From NCBI RefSeq assembly GCF_019127135.1, contig NZ_JAHOEA010000007.1:31515-95514 (forward strand): a stretch of DNA of 64,000 nucleotides, read 5' to 3'. This DNA is from Segatella copri. Its GTDB lineage: Bacteria; Bacteroidota; Bacteroidia; Bacteroidales; Bacteroidaceae. Made by a program: the position numbers and the translations under genes. The notes under the pieces are model-generated. The model was given only the letters and a program-made list of their open reading frames with translations, was not told where the DNA came from and made no database searches. Positions 46,309-55,019 of the stretch are shown here, in pieces. Numbering within the stretch: position 1 is the stretch's first letter; each line of letters begins with the position of its first letter.

Positions 46309-47184
46309 ATGAAAATACAAAGACCATCGTATGAAATCTGGTTACAGAAACCAGGCGAGCTCGGTATCTACCAGCAGATAGAACGAGCAGGGAGAGTATG
46401 TTATAAAAGTGAGAACAACACCACTGAGGAATCAGCCAAGCCTTTCGTGGAGCGTATGGTGCAGAGTGAACACTTTGCCATGTTGGAGCATGGAACCGTG
46501 TATCTGGTATGCAACCATGGAGAGTTACCACTCTATACCCACAACAAGTTCTCACGCCTAAACACCATAGACGGCAAAGACTATATTACAACCAACCTCC
46601 GTGTATTGGCAGAAAACAAGGCGATGGATGATTTGAAATACCTCAGCAACTATGAAGAAGGTAAGCACGAACTCCGCATTACCGTTCATTTTACTACTCA
46701 GATTTCCATTACTAGAGAATATAACCGACATCGCGCCAACTCTATGGCAGAACAGAGTACCCGTTACTGCAATTATTCGAAGAATAAGTTTGATAACGAA
46801 ATTACCATCAATCTGCCTACATGGGTAGAAACTGAAGGTTTCGATGGTTCACAAGATCCCAGCGACTACCGCATAGAAGATATGTGTGCTGACATCGCAG
46901 AAGGAAGAACAGCAGAATGGGACAAGCTCACAACTTGGATTTTTGCCAATCAGGCTGCCGAATATGCCTATATGAAACTGATAGAGGCAGGTTGCAAACC
47001 ACAGGAAGCACGTGCTATCCTACCATTGGACTGCAACACAGAACTGGTTCATACCGCTTTCGTGAGTGACTGGAAACATTTCTTCGACCTCCGCGCATTA
47101 GGTACTACCGGTGCACCACATCCAGATGCCAAGATTTTAGCCTTGCCACTGATGGAAGAGTTCAAGCAGAAAGGTTACCTCTAA
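46309..47184 (+). CDS. thyX: FAD-dependent thymidylate synthase
   Basis: 291 residues with the ThyX signature RHR-x4-S in EYNRHRANSMAEQSTRYCNY. AEYAYMKLIEAGCKPQEARAILPLDCNTELVHTAF is also typical. It makes dTMP from dUMP with methylene-THF and FAD. Monocistronic with its own promoter. A dCMP deaminase gene occurs elsewhere in this window (60326) and would feed dUMP to it. Confidence 0.96.
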   Translation: MKIQRPSYEIWLQKPGELGIYQQIERAGRVCYKSENNTTEESAKPFVERMVQSEHFAMLEHGTVYLVCNHGELPLYTHNKFSRLNTIDGKDYITTNLRVLAENKAMDDLKYLSNYEEGKHELRITVHFTTQISITREYNRHRANSMAEQSTRYCNYSKNKFDNEITINLPTWVETEGFDGSQDPSDYRIEDMCADIAEGRTAEWDKLTTWIFANQAAEYAYMKLIEAGCKPQEARAILPLDCNTELVHTAFVSDWKHFFDLRALGTTGAPHPDAKILALPLMEEFKQKGYL

Positions 47185-47260
47185 GGCTTAAAAAAGATTA
47201 AAACGCCCTTTCAAAATACAGATTTTCTATTCTTTTGACATAACGAATAGATTTATTTCG

Positions 47261-47268
47261 TATTTTTG
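47261..47268 (+). promoter_or_regulatory. -7 box of a candidate small RNA
   Basis: TATTTTTG with TTTTG about 23 nt upstream (47233-47237), followed 44 nt later by a strong terminator and no open frame. Confidence 0.55.
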
Positions 47269-47273
47269 CGGTG

Positions 47274-47336
47274 TGTTTTTCATAGTATTAGATTTAAGGT
47301 TATCAAGATTGGGGCTACAGCGGTAGCCCTTTTTTG
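47274..47336 (+). ncRNA. Candidate small RNA (promoter-terminator pair)
   Basis: A transcript of about 62 nt is implied by the -7 box at 47261 and the terminator GGGCTAC-AGCG-GTAGCCC-TTTTTT at 47312-47335. It contains no useful open reading frame. It lies between thyX and tRNA-Ser, and the rest of that gap shows only the tRNA promoter. No Rfam family was recognised. Confidence 0.5.
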
Positions 47337-47439
47337 TTATCTATTTCAGCCCCACCTCCCTGTTTTTTGCTGTTTTAAACACTTATTTGGCCTAAAAATG
47401 CATTTTTTTGAAGAAAAATGAAAAAAAGTTGGCGAAAAA

Positions 47440-47471
47440 TTTGGTGGAACCAGAAATTAGTCGTACCTTTG
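47440..47471 (+). promoter_or_regulatory. Promoter of tRNA-Ser
   Basis: TTTG (47440-47443), 20 nt, TACCTTTG (47464-47471), then CAACCGCTTAA. Nearly identical to the SRP RNA promoter at 52963. Confidence 0.8.
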
Positions 47472-47517
47472 CAACCGCTTAAGAAAACCAAGCTATAGTC
47501 ATCCAGACTAAAACAAT

Positions 47518-47602
47518 GGAGAGATGGTAGAGTGGTCGATTACAACGGTCTTGAAAACCGTCGTACCGAGAGGTACCGGGGGTTCGAATCCCTCTCTCTC
47601 CG
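47518..47602 (+). tRNA. tRNA-Ser (anticodon UGA)
   Basis: GGAGAGA pairs exactly with TCTCTCC; anticodon loop CTTGAAA with TGA; long variable arm (GTACCGAGAGGTAC); T arm GGTTCGAATCC; discriminator G. 85 nt, class II. Confidence 0.97.
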
Positions 47603-47605
47603 CAA

Positions 47606-47640
47606 GAGCCTTCTGAAAGAAATTTCAGAAGGCTTTTTTT
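47606..47640 (+). terminator. Terminator after tRNA-Ser
   Basis: GCCTTCTGAAA pairs with TTTCAGAAGGC around GAAA, then seven T. Confidence 0.93.
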
Positions 47641-47792
47641 ATTTTTCATATCTGAATATTTCCTTCATATTCATTCACCATCTCCATTACAAGAAGACTT
47701 CAAATGCAAAATTATGCTATATTATTTGGTCATATCAAAGAAAACATGTAACTTTGCTCGAAAGTAAGCTACATGCAAGAAAAGACAAGACA

Positions 47793-48689
47793 ATGATAGA
47801 TCGCTGTTACATAGAAATCACCAATACATGCAATCTCAACTGCCACTTCTGTCCAAAACATACAAGAAAGAAAAGACAGTTGAGTGCTGAGGAATTCGAC
47901 CTGCTCACCGACAAGATACGTGGGAAGGTCTGTTTCCTATATTTCCACATTATGGGCGAACCCCTACTACACCCCCTTCTACCCGAGTTTATCAGCATAT
48001 CAAGAGAGAAAGGTTTCAAAACCGTACTTACATCCAACGGCACTCTGCTACATAAAGCCATGGACCTCCTTGACACACTTCCCCACAAGATGCAGCTCTC
48101 ACTCCACTCGCACGAGAGTAATGCCAAGGGAGAACTCACCAGTTACATGAACGAGGTGATGACTTTTTCAACCCAAGCCGCAGAAAAAGGAACCTGCATA
48201 GTTCTCAGACTCTGGAACCAAGGAGGAAAAGACCGGGAAAATGAAGAAGTGATGGAGCACATCGAAAAATTTGTTCCCAAGCCCTGGAAAGAACGACCTG
48301 ACGGTTACAGACTTGCCAACAATCTCTATCTGGAGTTTGACAGGAAATTCGAATGGCCCAACTTCGATAACCATATCAAAGAAAATGAAATGGTAAAAGG
48401 AAACCCGGAATCAGGTATCAGAGAAGGAAAAAGAGAAGTTTTCTGTAAAGCCCTACTCAAACAGATAGGCATATTGGCTGACGGCACATTGGTACCCTGC
48501 TGCCTGGACCACAACGGAGATGTGGCACTGGGGAACCTGCTCAAACAATCGCTAGAAGAAATTCTGGCTTCACCCCGCGCCCAAGCCATGATAGAAGGCT
48601 TCAAACACCATCAAGCCACAGAACCTCTCTGTGAGACCTGTGAATCAGCCCTGGTAAGAAACAGTTTTAGAGGAAAAGCAAGAAGTTAA
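47793..48689 (+). CDS. Radical SAM / SPASM-domain protein
   Basis: 298 residues from ATG 47793; the open frame runs back through tRNA-Ser (to 47532), so the longer version is rejected. ITNTCNLNCHFCPKH holds the CxxxCxxC 4Fe-4S cluster motif, and GEPLLHP the GGE-like SAM contact. The C-terminal part (CKALLKQIGILADGTLVPCCLDHNGDVALGNL, then CETCESA) is a SPASM-type extra cluster domain. The substrate is unknown. It is followed 8 nt later by thiD, so it may be cotranscribed with thiamine genes, but no thiamine reaction fits its domains. Confidence 0.88.
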   Translation: MIDRCYIEITNTCNLNCHFCPKHTRKKRQLSAEEFDLLTDKIRGKVCFLYFHIMGEPLLHPLLPEFISISREKGFKTVLTSNGTLLHKAMDLLDTLPHKMQLSLHSHESNAKGELTSYMNEVMTFSTQAAEKGTCIVLRLWNQGGKDRENEEVMEHIEKFVPKPWKERPDGYRLANNLYLEFDRKFEWPNFDNHIKENEMVKGNPESGIREGKREVFCKALLKQIGILADGTLVPCCLDHNGDVALGNLLKQSLEEILASPRAQAMIEGFKHHQATEPLCETCESALVRNSFRGKARS

Positions 48690-48697
48690 TAAGAATT

Positions 48698-49519
48698 ATG
48701 AGATATTATACAGCAATGACAATAGCCGGCTCTGACAGTTGTGGAGGAGCCGGTGTGCAAGCTGACATCAAGACAATGTCGGCACTAGGCGTATATGCAG
48801 CATCGGCCATTACAGCCATCACCGTACAGAACACCCTGGGAGTTTATGCCATCCAAGACATCAACCCCGAAATCGTAAAGGGACAGATAGAAGCCGTCAT
48901 GGAGGACATCCATCCCGATGCCATCAAAATAGGTATGGTGAACGACCGTGCCACCATCCAAGCAATCGCAGAAACCCTGAAGAGATACCAGGGAGAATAC
49001 CAGCATCTTATCATAGACCCAGTGATGGTTTCCACCAGTGGTTGCAGACTCATGCAGGAGGACGCACTCAGCGTCTTCATCCAGGAGTTATTACCACTTG
49101 CTACCCTGTTAACACCTAACATCCCGGAAGCAGAGATACTGGCAGGAACAAAGATACAGAATAAGGAAGATATTCAGAACGCAGCTTTAGCCATCAGTAA
49201 GTTAGGCTGCAAACATGTACTCATCAAAGGCGGTCATTTCCAGGGAACCGAAAAGATAGACTACCTCTTCGAAGACGGAAAACCGATTACCAGTTTCCGA
49301 GGCATTAGCATAAACACCCGTAATACCCATGGTACAGGTTGTACCCTATCCTCAGCCATCACTTCGTATCTGGCAAGAGAAATGGACATGAATACAGCCA
49401 TCGCCATGGCAAAGACCTATCTTTCCGGAGCCATTCTGGCAGGAAAAGATGTGCAGATAGGAAAAGGTCATGGTCCGGTGAATCACTTTTATGAACCCAA
49501 AGCACTGTTTATCAAATAA
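48698..49519 (+). CDS. thiD: Hydroxymethylpyrimidine/phosphomethylpyrimidine kinase
   Basis: 273 residues. MTIAGSDSCGGAGVQADIKTMSALGVYAASAITAITVQNT is the ThiD start; MLITPNIPEAE-like LLTPNIPEAEIL and NTHGTGCTLSSAI hold the catalytic Asn/Thr/Gly anion hole. It phosphorylates HMP to HMP-PP for thiamine synthesis. It is followed by thiE after 41 nt. Confidence 0.95.
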   Translation: MRYYTAMTIAGSDSCGGAGVQADIKTMSALGVYAASAITAITVQNTLGVYAIQDINPEIVKGQIEAVMEDIHPDAIKIGMVNDRATIQAIAETLKRYQGEYQHLIIDPVMVSTSGCRLMQEDALSVFIQELLPLATLLTPNIPEAEILAGTKIQNKEDIQNAALAISKLGCKHVLIKGGHFQGTEKIDYLFEDGKPITSFRGISINTRNTHGTGCTLSSAITSYLAREMDMNTAIAMAKTYLSGAILAGKDVQIGKGHGPVNHFYEPKALFIK

Positions 49520-49560
49520 CAGCCAACACCCTTATATAAACAAACAAAATCACAACGAAT

Positions 49561-50241
49561 ATGAAATGGATAGTAATCACTCTTCCCGATTTTATCGAGA
49601 AGGAATCAACCTATATCAACCAACTCTTCAAAGCAGGTATAGACCTGCTACATCTGCGCAAACCAGAATCAAATATAGAGGAGTGTAAACAACTGATACA
49701 GGAAATCGACGAGAAATGGCATAATAAGATCGTAGTACACGATCACTTCGAACTTTGTCAGGAATTTCATCTTCATGGTATTCACCTTAACAGAAGAAAC
49801 CACGAGATTCCAGAAGGCTTTCAAGGAAGCATCTCACAATCCTGCCATAGTTTTAAGGAAGTAGAACAAGTTCTCCAGCCTATATCATCCAAGAGCAAAG
49901 ACGAAAAGAGCACGATTCTCAAACCCGCCTGCCAATATGTTTTCCTCAGTCCAATCTTTGACAGTATTTCAAAGAAAGGCTACAAGCATTTCTTCTCTAA
50001 CAAAGACTTAGAGGAAGCAGGCATCAATGGAATCATCAATGAGCGAGTAGTCGCATTAGGAGGTGTCACCCCTGAATATATTCCACAATTGAGAGCATGG
50101 AACTTTGGCGGAGCTGCATTCTTAGGTGACATCTGGAACAGAAGAACTGATGCAAAATGGACGGAATATCTTGCCGTAATTAAGCAGAAACTTACACCCG
50201 GAAATGTCAAGAATACGCTTAACAGTTCAAACATTTGGTAG
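49561..50241 (+). CDS. thiE: Thiamine phosphate synthase
   Basis: 226 residues with a TIM-barrel of the ThiE/TenI family: AGIDLLHLRKPE, KIVVHDHFELCQEFHLHGIHLNRRN, SQSCHSFKEVEQV, CQYVFLSPIFDSISKKGY (phosphate and pyrimidine contacts) and VVALGGVTPEYIPQLRAWNFGGAAFLGDIW. It couples HMP-PP with thiazole phosphate to form thiamine phosphate. ThiE rather than TenI is favoured by the neighbouring thiD and the SPIFDS motif. Together with thiL (42657) the last thiamine steps are present in the window. Confidence 0.88.
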   Translation: MKWIVITLPDFIEKESTYINQLFKAGIDLLHLRKPESNIEECKQLIQEIDEKWHNKIVVHDHFELCQEFHLHGIHLNRRNHEIPEGFQGSISQSCHSFKEVEQVLQPISSKSKDEKSTILKPACQYVFLSPIFDSISKKGYKHFFSNKDLEEAGINGIINERVVALGGVTPEYIPQLRAWNFGGAAFLGDIWNRRTDAKWTEYLAVIKQKLTPGNVKNTLNSSNIW

Positions 50242-50336
50242 AGGAAAATACACTACTTTCTAATAAGACAGGTCGAATCTCAACAATAAAAATAAAAAAA
50301 ATGCTTTTTTTATTTTGTATTGTCTTCGATTTACAC

Positions 50337-50344
50337 TACCTTTG
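50337..50344 (+). promoter_or_regulatory. -7 box abutting the mutS2 start
   Basis: TACCTTTG, then five bases, then ATG 50350. The predicted transcript start coincides with the start codon. Confidence 0.68.
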
Positions 50345-50349
50345 CATCC

Positions 50350-52923
50350 ATGATATATCCAGATAATTTTGAGAACAAGATAGGATTCAACGAAATCCGC
50401 AAGATGTTACGCGAAAGATGCCTCTCTCCACTCGGCAAAGAACAGGTAGACAAGATGGCATTCAGTAGCGATGCAGAACAAGTTAACGAATGGCTCATGC
50501 AGGTACGTGAGTTCCGCAGACTGATGGAGGAAGTAGAAGACTTTCCCCTACAATATTTCTATGACGTAAGGGAGAGCATCCTCCGTATCCGTGTAGAAAA
50601 CAGTCACCTGGAAGAGGATGAACTGTTTGACTTGAGACGCTCACTGTCTACCATAGCCGATATGGTAAAGATACTGAATCACAGCGATGACGATGACGAG
50701 CCGGAAGACGGATGGAAAAGAGAGAAAAAGTATCCCTACCCAGCCCTACATCGCCTTTCACAGGATGTAGTTACTTTTCCACAACTGATTCAGCGCATCG
50801 ACCAGATACTTGACAAATTCGGAAAGATAAGAGACAACGCAACCCCCGAACTTCTTCAGATTCGCAGAGAACTGGCAAAGACAGAGGGTAGCATCTCGCG
50901 TACCTTATATAGTATATTGCGCTCGGCACAAAGTGAAGGCATCGTAGAAAAAGACGTAACCCCAACCCTGCGTGACGGCAGACTGGTTATTCCCGTCATC
51001 CCTACTCTGAAGCGCAAAATCAAAGGTATCGTACACGATGAGAGTGCTACAGGTAAAACAGTCTTCATAGAACCTACCGAGGTGGTAGAGGCAAACAACC
51101 GTGTACGCGAACTGGAAGGAGAAGAGAGAAAGGAAATTATCCGCATCCTCACCGACTTCACCAACAAGGTACGCCCATACTCCAAAGAAATTCTGGACAG
51201 TTACCGCTTTCTTGCCATCATTGACCTGATACAAGCCAAGCAAAAACTGGCAGAAATCTTCAAAGCCATAGAACCCGAGGTAGAAAACCATCCACACATA
51301 GACTGGACCCGTGCGATACACCCATTATTGCAGCTATCTCTACAGAAAAAAAACGAGAAAGTAGTTCCGTTGGATATCATGCTTACACAGGACAAACGCA
51401 TTCTTATCATCTCCGGTCCAAATGCAGGCGGCAAATCTGTCTGTCTGAAAACCGTCGGATTATTACAGTACATGCTGCAATGCGGTTTGAGCATCCCTGT
51501 AAGTGAGCGTTCAAAGACAGGTGTTTTCCAAAACATCATGATTGATATCGGTGACGAACAGAGTCTGGAGAATGACTTGAGTACCTACTCATCTCATCTT
51601 CTGAACATGAAGAATATGATGAAGGCAGCCAATGGCGAGACCATCATTCTGATAGATGAGTTTGGTACAGGTACAGAGCCAGGCATAGGTGGTGCTATCG
51701 CCGAAGCTGTACTCGACAAGTTCTGCAAGCAGCAAGCTTATGGTGTGATTACCACCCACTATCAGAACCTGAAGCATTTTGCCGACAGCCATGAAGGAGT
51801 GGTTAACGGCGCCATGCTCTACGACCGCCATGAGATGAAAGCCCTCTTCCAATTAGCTATCGGCAGACCAGGTTCTTCCTTTGCGATTGAAATTGCAAGA
51901 AAGATAGGATTACCCGAAGAAGTAATCAAGGAAGCATCAGATATCGTTGGTTCAGAATACATTCAAAGCGACAAGTATCTGCAGGATATTGTTCGTGACA
52001 AGCGATATTGGGAAAACAAACGACAGAATATCCATCAGCGTGAAAAAGACATGGAGAAAACAATCTCCAAGTACGAAAACGACATAGAGGATATTGAGCG
52101 AAGCAGAAAGGCAATTCTCAAAAAGGCAAAAGAAGAAGCTGCAGAACTTTTAAAAGAAAGTAACAAGAGAATCGAGAACGCCATCCGGGAAATCAAAGAA
52201 AGCCAGGCTGAAAAAGAAGAAACCCGCCGTATCCGTCAGGAACTTGATGCCTTCAAGCAAGAGGTTCAAGAAATTGATTCTAAGGAGGCCGATGACAAAA
52301 TTGCCCGCAAGATAGCCCAGATCCAACAACGCAAAGAACGCCATGCCAAGCGCCAAGCTGAAAAGAAAGAGAATCAGGAGAAGGCTGCAGCTGCACTGAG
52401 GAATGCACAGAACAAGACTCAAGCAGATAGTAAACGTGAAATTCAGATTGGTGATACGGTTCGCATCAAGGGACTGACTACTGTCGGAAAGATAGAAAAC
52501 ATTACTGGAGATACAGCAACTGCCGTATTTGGAGGAATGAGAACCAAGATGCGCCTGAACCGTCTGGAGCTTGCCACAATCCCTATTGAAAATACAGACA
52601 AGACGGAAGAACGCAAGGAAAATCTGGCTTCATACGGTATCAGTAAGGAAACCAGAAAGACCATAGACTCACATAAATCCAACTTCCACCAGGATTTGGA
52701 CGTTCGCGGCATGCGAGGCGACGAAGCACTTAATGCGGTACAATACTTCATCGATGACGCTATCCTGGTAGGAATGCCACGAGTCAGAATTCTTCACGGA
52801 AAGGGAAATGGTATCCTAAGACAGCTCATTCGCCAATATCTGAGTAGTGTGCCTAATGTGACCCATTATGCAGATGAACACGTACAATTTGGTGGATCAG
52901 GCATTACAGTAGTCGATTTTTAG
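50350..52923 (+). CDS. mutS2: Endonuclease MutS2
   Basis: 857 residues from ATG 50350, with the family start MIYPDNFENKIGFNEIRKML. Walker A is GPNAGGKS (356-363), Walker B ILIDEFGTGTEP, followed by a long charged coiled coil (about 530-690) and the C-terminal Smr nuclease domain (LDVRGMRGDEAL 783 onward, HGKGNGILR). MutS2 acts on branched DNA and, in other bacteria, on collided ribosomes; it lacks mismatch-recognition domains. The longer open frame (from 50320) begins before the promoter and is rejected. Confidence 0.95.
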   Translation: MIYPDNFENKIGFNEIRKMLRERCLSPLGKEQVDKMAFSSDAEQVNEWLMQVREFRRLMEEVEDFPLQYFYDVRESILRIRVENSHLEEDELFDLRRSLSTIADMVKILNHSDDDDEPEDGWKREKKYPYPALHRLSQDVVTFPQLIQRIDQILDKFGKIRDNATPELLQIRRELAKTEGSISRTLYSILRSAQSEGIVEKDVTPTLRDGRLVIPVIPTLKRKIKGIVHDESATGKTVFIEPTEVVEANNRVRELEGEERKEIIRILTDFTNKVRPYSKEILDSYRFLAIIDLIQAKQKLAEIFKAIEPEVENHPHIDWTRAIHPLLQLSLQKKNEKVVPLDIMLTQDKRILIISGPNAGGKSVCLKTVGLLQYMLQCGLSIPVSERSKTGVFQNIMIDIGDEQSLENDLSTYSSHLLNMKNMMKAANGETIILIDEFGTGTEPGIGGAIAEAVLDKFCKQQAYGVITTHYQNLKHFADSHEGVVNGAMLYDRHEMKALFQLAIGRPGSSFAIEIARKIGLPEEVIKEASDIVGSEYIQSDKYLQDIVRDKRYWENKRQNIHQREKDMEKTISKYENDIEDIERSRKAILKKAKEEAAELLKESNKRIENAIREIKESQAEKEETRRIRQELDAFKQEVQEIDSKEADDKIARKIAQIQQRKERHAKRQAEKKENQEKAAAALRNAQNKTQADSKREIQIGDTVRIKGLTTVGKIENITGDTATAVFGGMRTKMRLNRLELATIPIENTDKTEERKENLASYGISKETRKTIDSHKSNFHQDLDVRGMRGDEALNAVQYFIDDAILVGMPRVRILHGKGNGILRQLIRQYLSSVPNVTHYADEHVQFGGSGITVVDF

Positions 52924-52927
52924 CAAA

Positions 52928-52966
52928 CAAACGTTAAATAACCAAAGTTTTTTGGTAAAACGTTTG
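52928..52966. terminator. Hairpin between mutS2 and the SRP RNA promoter
   Basis: CAAACGTT pairs with AACGTTTG, and inside it ACCAAA with TTTGGT. No T run follows. The 3' arm contains the TTTG of the SRP RNA promoter. Confidence 0.55.
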
Positions 52967-52994
52967 GCGGGTTCAAAGAAAAACCGTACCTTTG
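52963..52994 (+). promoter_or_regulatory. Promoter of SRP RNA and tRNA-Thr
   Basis: TTTG (52963-52966), 20 nt, TACCTTTG (52987-52994), then CACCCGCTTAA, matching the tRNA-Ser promoter. Confidence 0.8.
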
Positions 52995-53010
52995 CACCCG
53001 CTTAAAAATT

Positions 53011-53115
53011 GAGACGGACAAGTCTCATACGACCAGCTCCCTCGGAATCCCCCAGGATGGGAACATAGCAAGGGTACTTGGTTGTAGCGGTGCGATATGA
53101 ATCGCTTGTCCACCC
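53011..53115 (+). ncRNA. ffs: Signal recognition particle RNA (4.5S type)
   Basis: The ends pair (GGACAAG 53016-53022 with CTTGTCC 53105-53111). The apex has the SRP signature: CAGG, a short stem closed by the GGAA tetraloop (ATG-GGAA-CAT) and AGCA on the 3' side, as in E. coli CAGG...GGAA...AGCA. The RNA binds Ffh and guides membrane-protein targeting. The 5' end may be up to 10 nt earlier. The 3' end meets the tRNA-Thr without a gap. Confidence 0.88.
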
Positions 53116-53189
53116 GCCTCTTTAGCTCAGTTGGCCAGAGCACGTGATTTGTAATCTCGGGGTCGTTGGTTCGAATCCGACAAGAGGCT
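53116..53189 (+). tRNA. tRNA-Thr (anticodon UGU)
   Basis: GCCTCTT pairs exactly with AAGAGGC; D arm AGCTCAGTTGGCCAGAGC; anticodon loop TTTGTAA with TGT; T arm GGTTCGAATCC; discriminator T. The anticodon stem (CGTGA / TCTCG) has one U-U mismatch. 74 nt. It shares a transcript with the SRP RNA. Confidence 0.95.
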
Positions 53190-53190
53190 C

Positions 53191-53227
53191 AAAAAGGAAT
53201 CTTCTTTTAGAAGATTCCTTTTTTTGT
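53191..53227 (+). terminator. Terminator of the SRP RNA / tRNA-Thr unit
   Basis: AAAAAGGAATCTTC pairs with GAAGATTCCTTTTT and the T run continues. Confidence 0.92.
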
Positions 53228-53397
53228 TTATATACCCTTTTACTTATTATATTTCATAACATTACAGCTGAAACCTCAATTTTACGAGGTTCTATCTTTA
53301 ATTATATATAAATATTATCACCCTTTACACCTTATATAATAAAAAAGTTGTATTTTTGCAAATTGATATGTCACATCCGTAGAAATACAATAAAAAA

Positions 53398-54012
53398 ATG
53401 AATACAGAAAATAACGAGAATCAAGAAGAAAAGAAATCAAGCCAACAAATGCATAAGGTTAAAACGATTATCATTGACACTGGCAAGATAAAACAGACCA
53501 AAGCATTCGCTCGGCAAGACGGCGCCATCCTCGGAGTTGTCTGGATTGTCAGTTTCGCATGTACCATGCTGGCAGTAAACCCGCAATATCAGATGCTGGG
53601 ATTTATTTCCAACATTCTCATCATAGCAACCCCATTTGTTGTGGCCAAGCGACTGAAGGCATTCCGTGACTATGCAAGAGACGGGCATATATCTTTCCGT
53701 CACGCTTTCTACTATTGCATCCAGACATTCTTCAATGCAACCATCCTGCTTACCCTTGTACAATATCTTTGGTTCCGTTTTATGGATACAGGTCTATTCC
53801 TGAACCAATTGCAAACCAACTATCAGATTGTAGCACAAGCGTATCAGTTAACTGCAGAGGAATCTAAAGCCCTGCTTGATGCTGTCTGTATGATGAAACC
53901 GATAGCCTGGGCTTCGATGTTTATGATTACCGACCTGGTAGCAGGTGCAGTACTCAGCCCGATTATTGCTGCTGTAATGGTAAAGAAGAATAAACAACAG
54001 CATACAAAATAA
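53398..54012 (+). CDS. DUF4199 membrane protein
   Basis: 204 residues with about four membrane helices: GAILGVVWIVSFACTMLAV, MLGFISNILIIATPFVVA, FYYCIQTFFNATILLTLVQYLW and WASMFMITDLVAGAVLSPIIAAVMV. The arrangement and the RDGHISFRHAF loop match DUF4199, found upstream of a GT2 gene in many Bacteroidetes. Function unknown. The N-terminal 40 residues are charged and cytoplasmic. First gene of an envelope-related operon running to 57854. Confidence 0.85.
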   Translation: MNTENNENQEEKKSSQQMHKVKTIIIDTGKIKQTKAFARQDGAILGVVWIVSFACTMLAVNPQYQMLGFISNILIIATPFVVAKRLKAFRDYARDGHISFRHAFYYCIQTFFNATILLTLVQYLWFRFMDTGLFLNQLQTNYQIVAQAYQLTAEESKALLDAVCMMKPIAWASMFMITDLVAGAVLSPIIAAVMVKKNKQQHTK

Positions 54013-54047
54013 CAATAAATAAGAAACAAACAGATAAATACAAGATA

Positions 54048-55019
54048 ATGGATATTTCAGTAATAATTCCTCTTTTTAATGAGGAAGAGTCGTTACGAGA
54101 GCTCTTCGCCTGGATAAAGCGAGTAATGGACTCAAACGATTTTACTTATGAAGTCATCTTTGTGAACGATGGTTCTACTGACCGTTCATGGAACGTCATT
54201 GAAGAACTTGCCGAGAAGAATGAGCAAGTAAAGGGTATCAAATTCCGCAGAAACTATGGAAAGAGCCCAGCACTCTTCTGTGGTTTCAAAGAAGCGCAGG
54301 GCGATGTTGTCATCACCATGGATGCCGATCTTCAGGATTCTCCAGATGAGATTCCGGGACTCTACCAGATGATTATGAAAGAGGGATATGACCTCGTGTC
54401 CGGTTACAAACAGAACCGTAAAGAAGGAGACCCTCTGAGCAAGACCATCCCTACCAAACTCTTCAATGCTACTGCACGCAAAGTAAGCGGCATACACAAT
54501 CTGCACGACTTCAACTGCGGTCTGAAGGCTTATCGCCTCGACGTAGTTAAGAATATCGAGGTATATGGTGAGATGCATCGCTATATTCCATATCTAGCCA
54601 AGAATGCAGGTTTTGCCAGAATTGGCGAAAAACCTGTTCATCATCAGGCAAGAAAGTTCGGCAAATCAAAGTTCATGGGTTGGAACCGCTTTGTAAATGG
54701 TTATCTTGACCTGATGACTCTCTGGTTCCTGAGCAATTTTGGCAAAAAGCCAATGCACGTATTCGGATTCCTGGGCAGCGTTGTATTCTTCATTGCCTTC
54801 CTATCGCTCATCGGCTTAGGCATAGACAAGGCCATCGATCTGCACAACGGTATCTACGGACATCTCATTACCGATTCACCTTACTTCTTCATTGCTCTTG
54901 TAGCGATGGTTTTGGGTAGTCAGTTGTTCCTTGCCGGATTCCTGGGCGACCTTATCAGCCGCCAGAACCCAAACCGTAACGATTATCAAATAGAAAAAGA
55001 AATAAGATGCGGAAAATAA
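54048..55019 (+). CDS. GT2 family glycosyltransferase (GtrB/DPM1-like)
   Basis: 323 residues. ISVIIPLFNEEESLRELFAWI, FVNDGSTDRSWNVI and the DAD-x-Q motif in TMDADLQDSPDEIPG define the GT-A fold, with HDFNCGLKAYR further on. Two C-terminal membrane helices (VFGFLGSVVFFIAFLSLIGLG, YFFIALVAMVLGSQLFLAGFLG) fit polyprenyl-phosphate sugar transferases. It probably loads a sugar on undecaprenyl phosphate. Its end overlaps the next gene by 13 nt. Confidence 0.92.
   Translation: MDISVIIPLFNEEESLRELFAWIKRVMDSNDFTYEVIFVNDGSTDRSWNVIEELAEKNEQVKGIKFRRNYGKSPALFCGFKEAQGDVVITMDADLQDSPDEIPGLYQMIMKEGYDLVSGYKQNRKEGDPLSKTIPTKLFNATARKVSGIHNLHDFNCGLKAYRLDVVKNIEVYGEMHRYIPYLAKNAGFARIGEKPVHHQARKFGKSKFMGWNRFVNGYLDLMTLWFLSNFGKKPMHVFGFLGSVVFFIAFLSLIGLGIDKAIDLHNGIYGHLITDSPYFFIALVAMVLGSQLFLAGFLGDLISRQNPNRNDYQIEKEIRCGK

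Noticed and set aside
47532..47792. N-terminal extension of the radical SAM gene
   Set aside because: The extension reads through tRNA-Ser and its terminator; the family N-terminus begins at ATG 47793.
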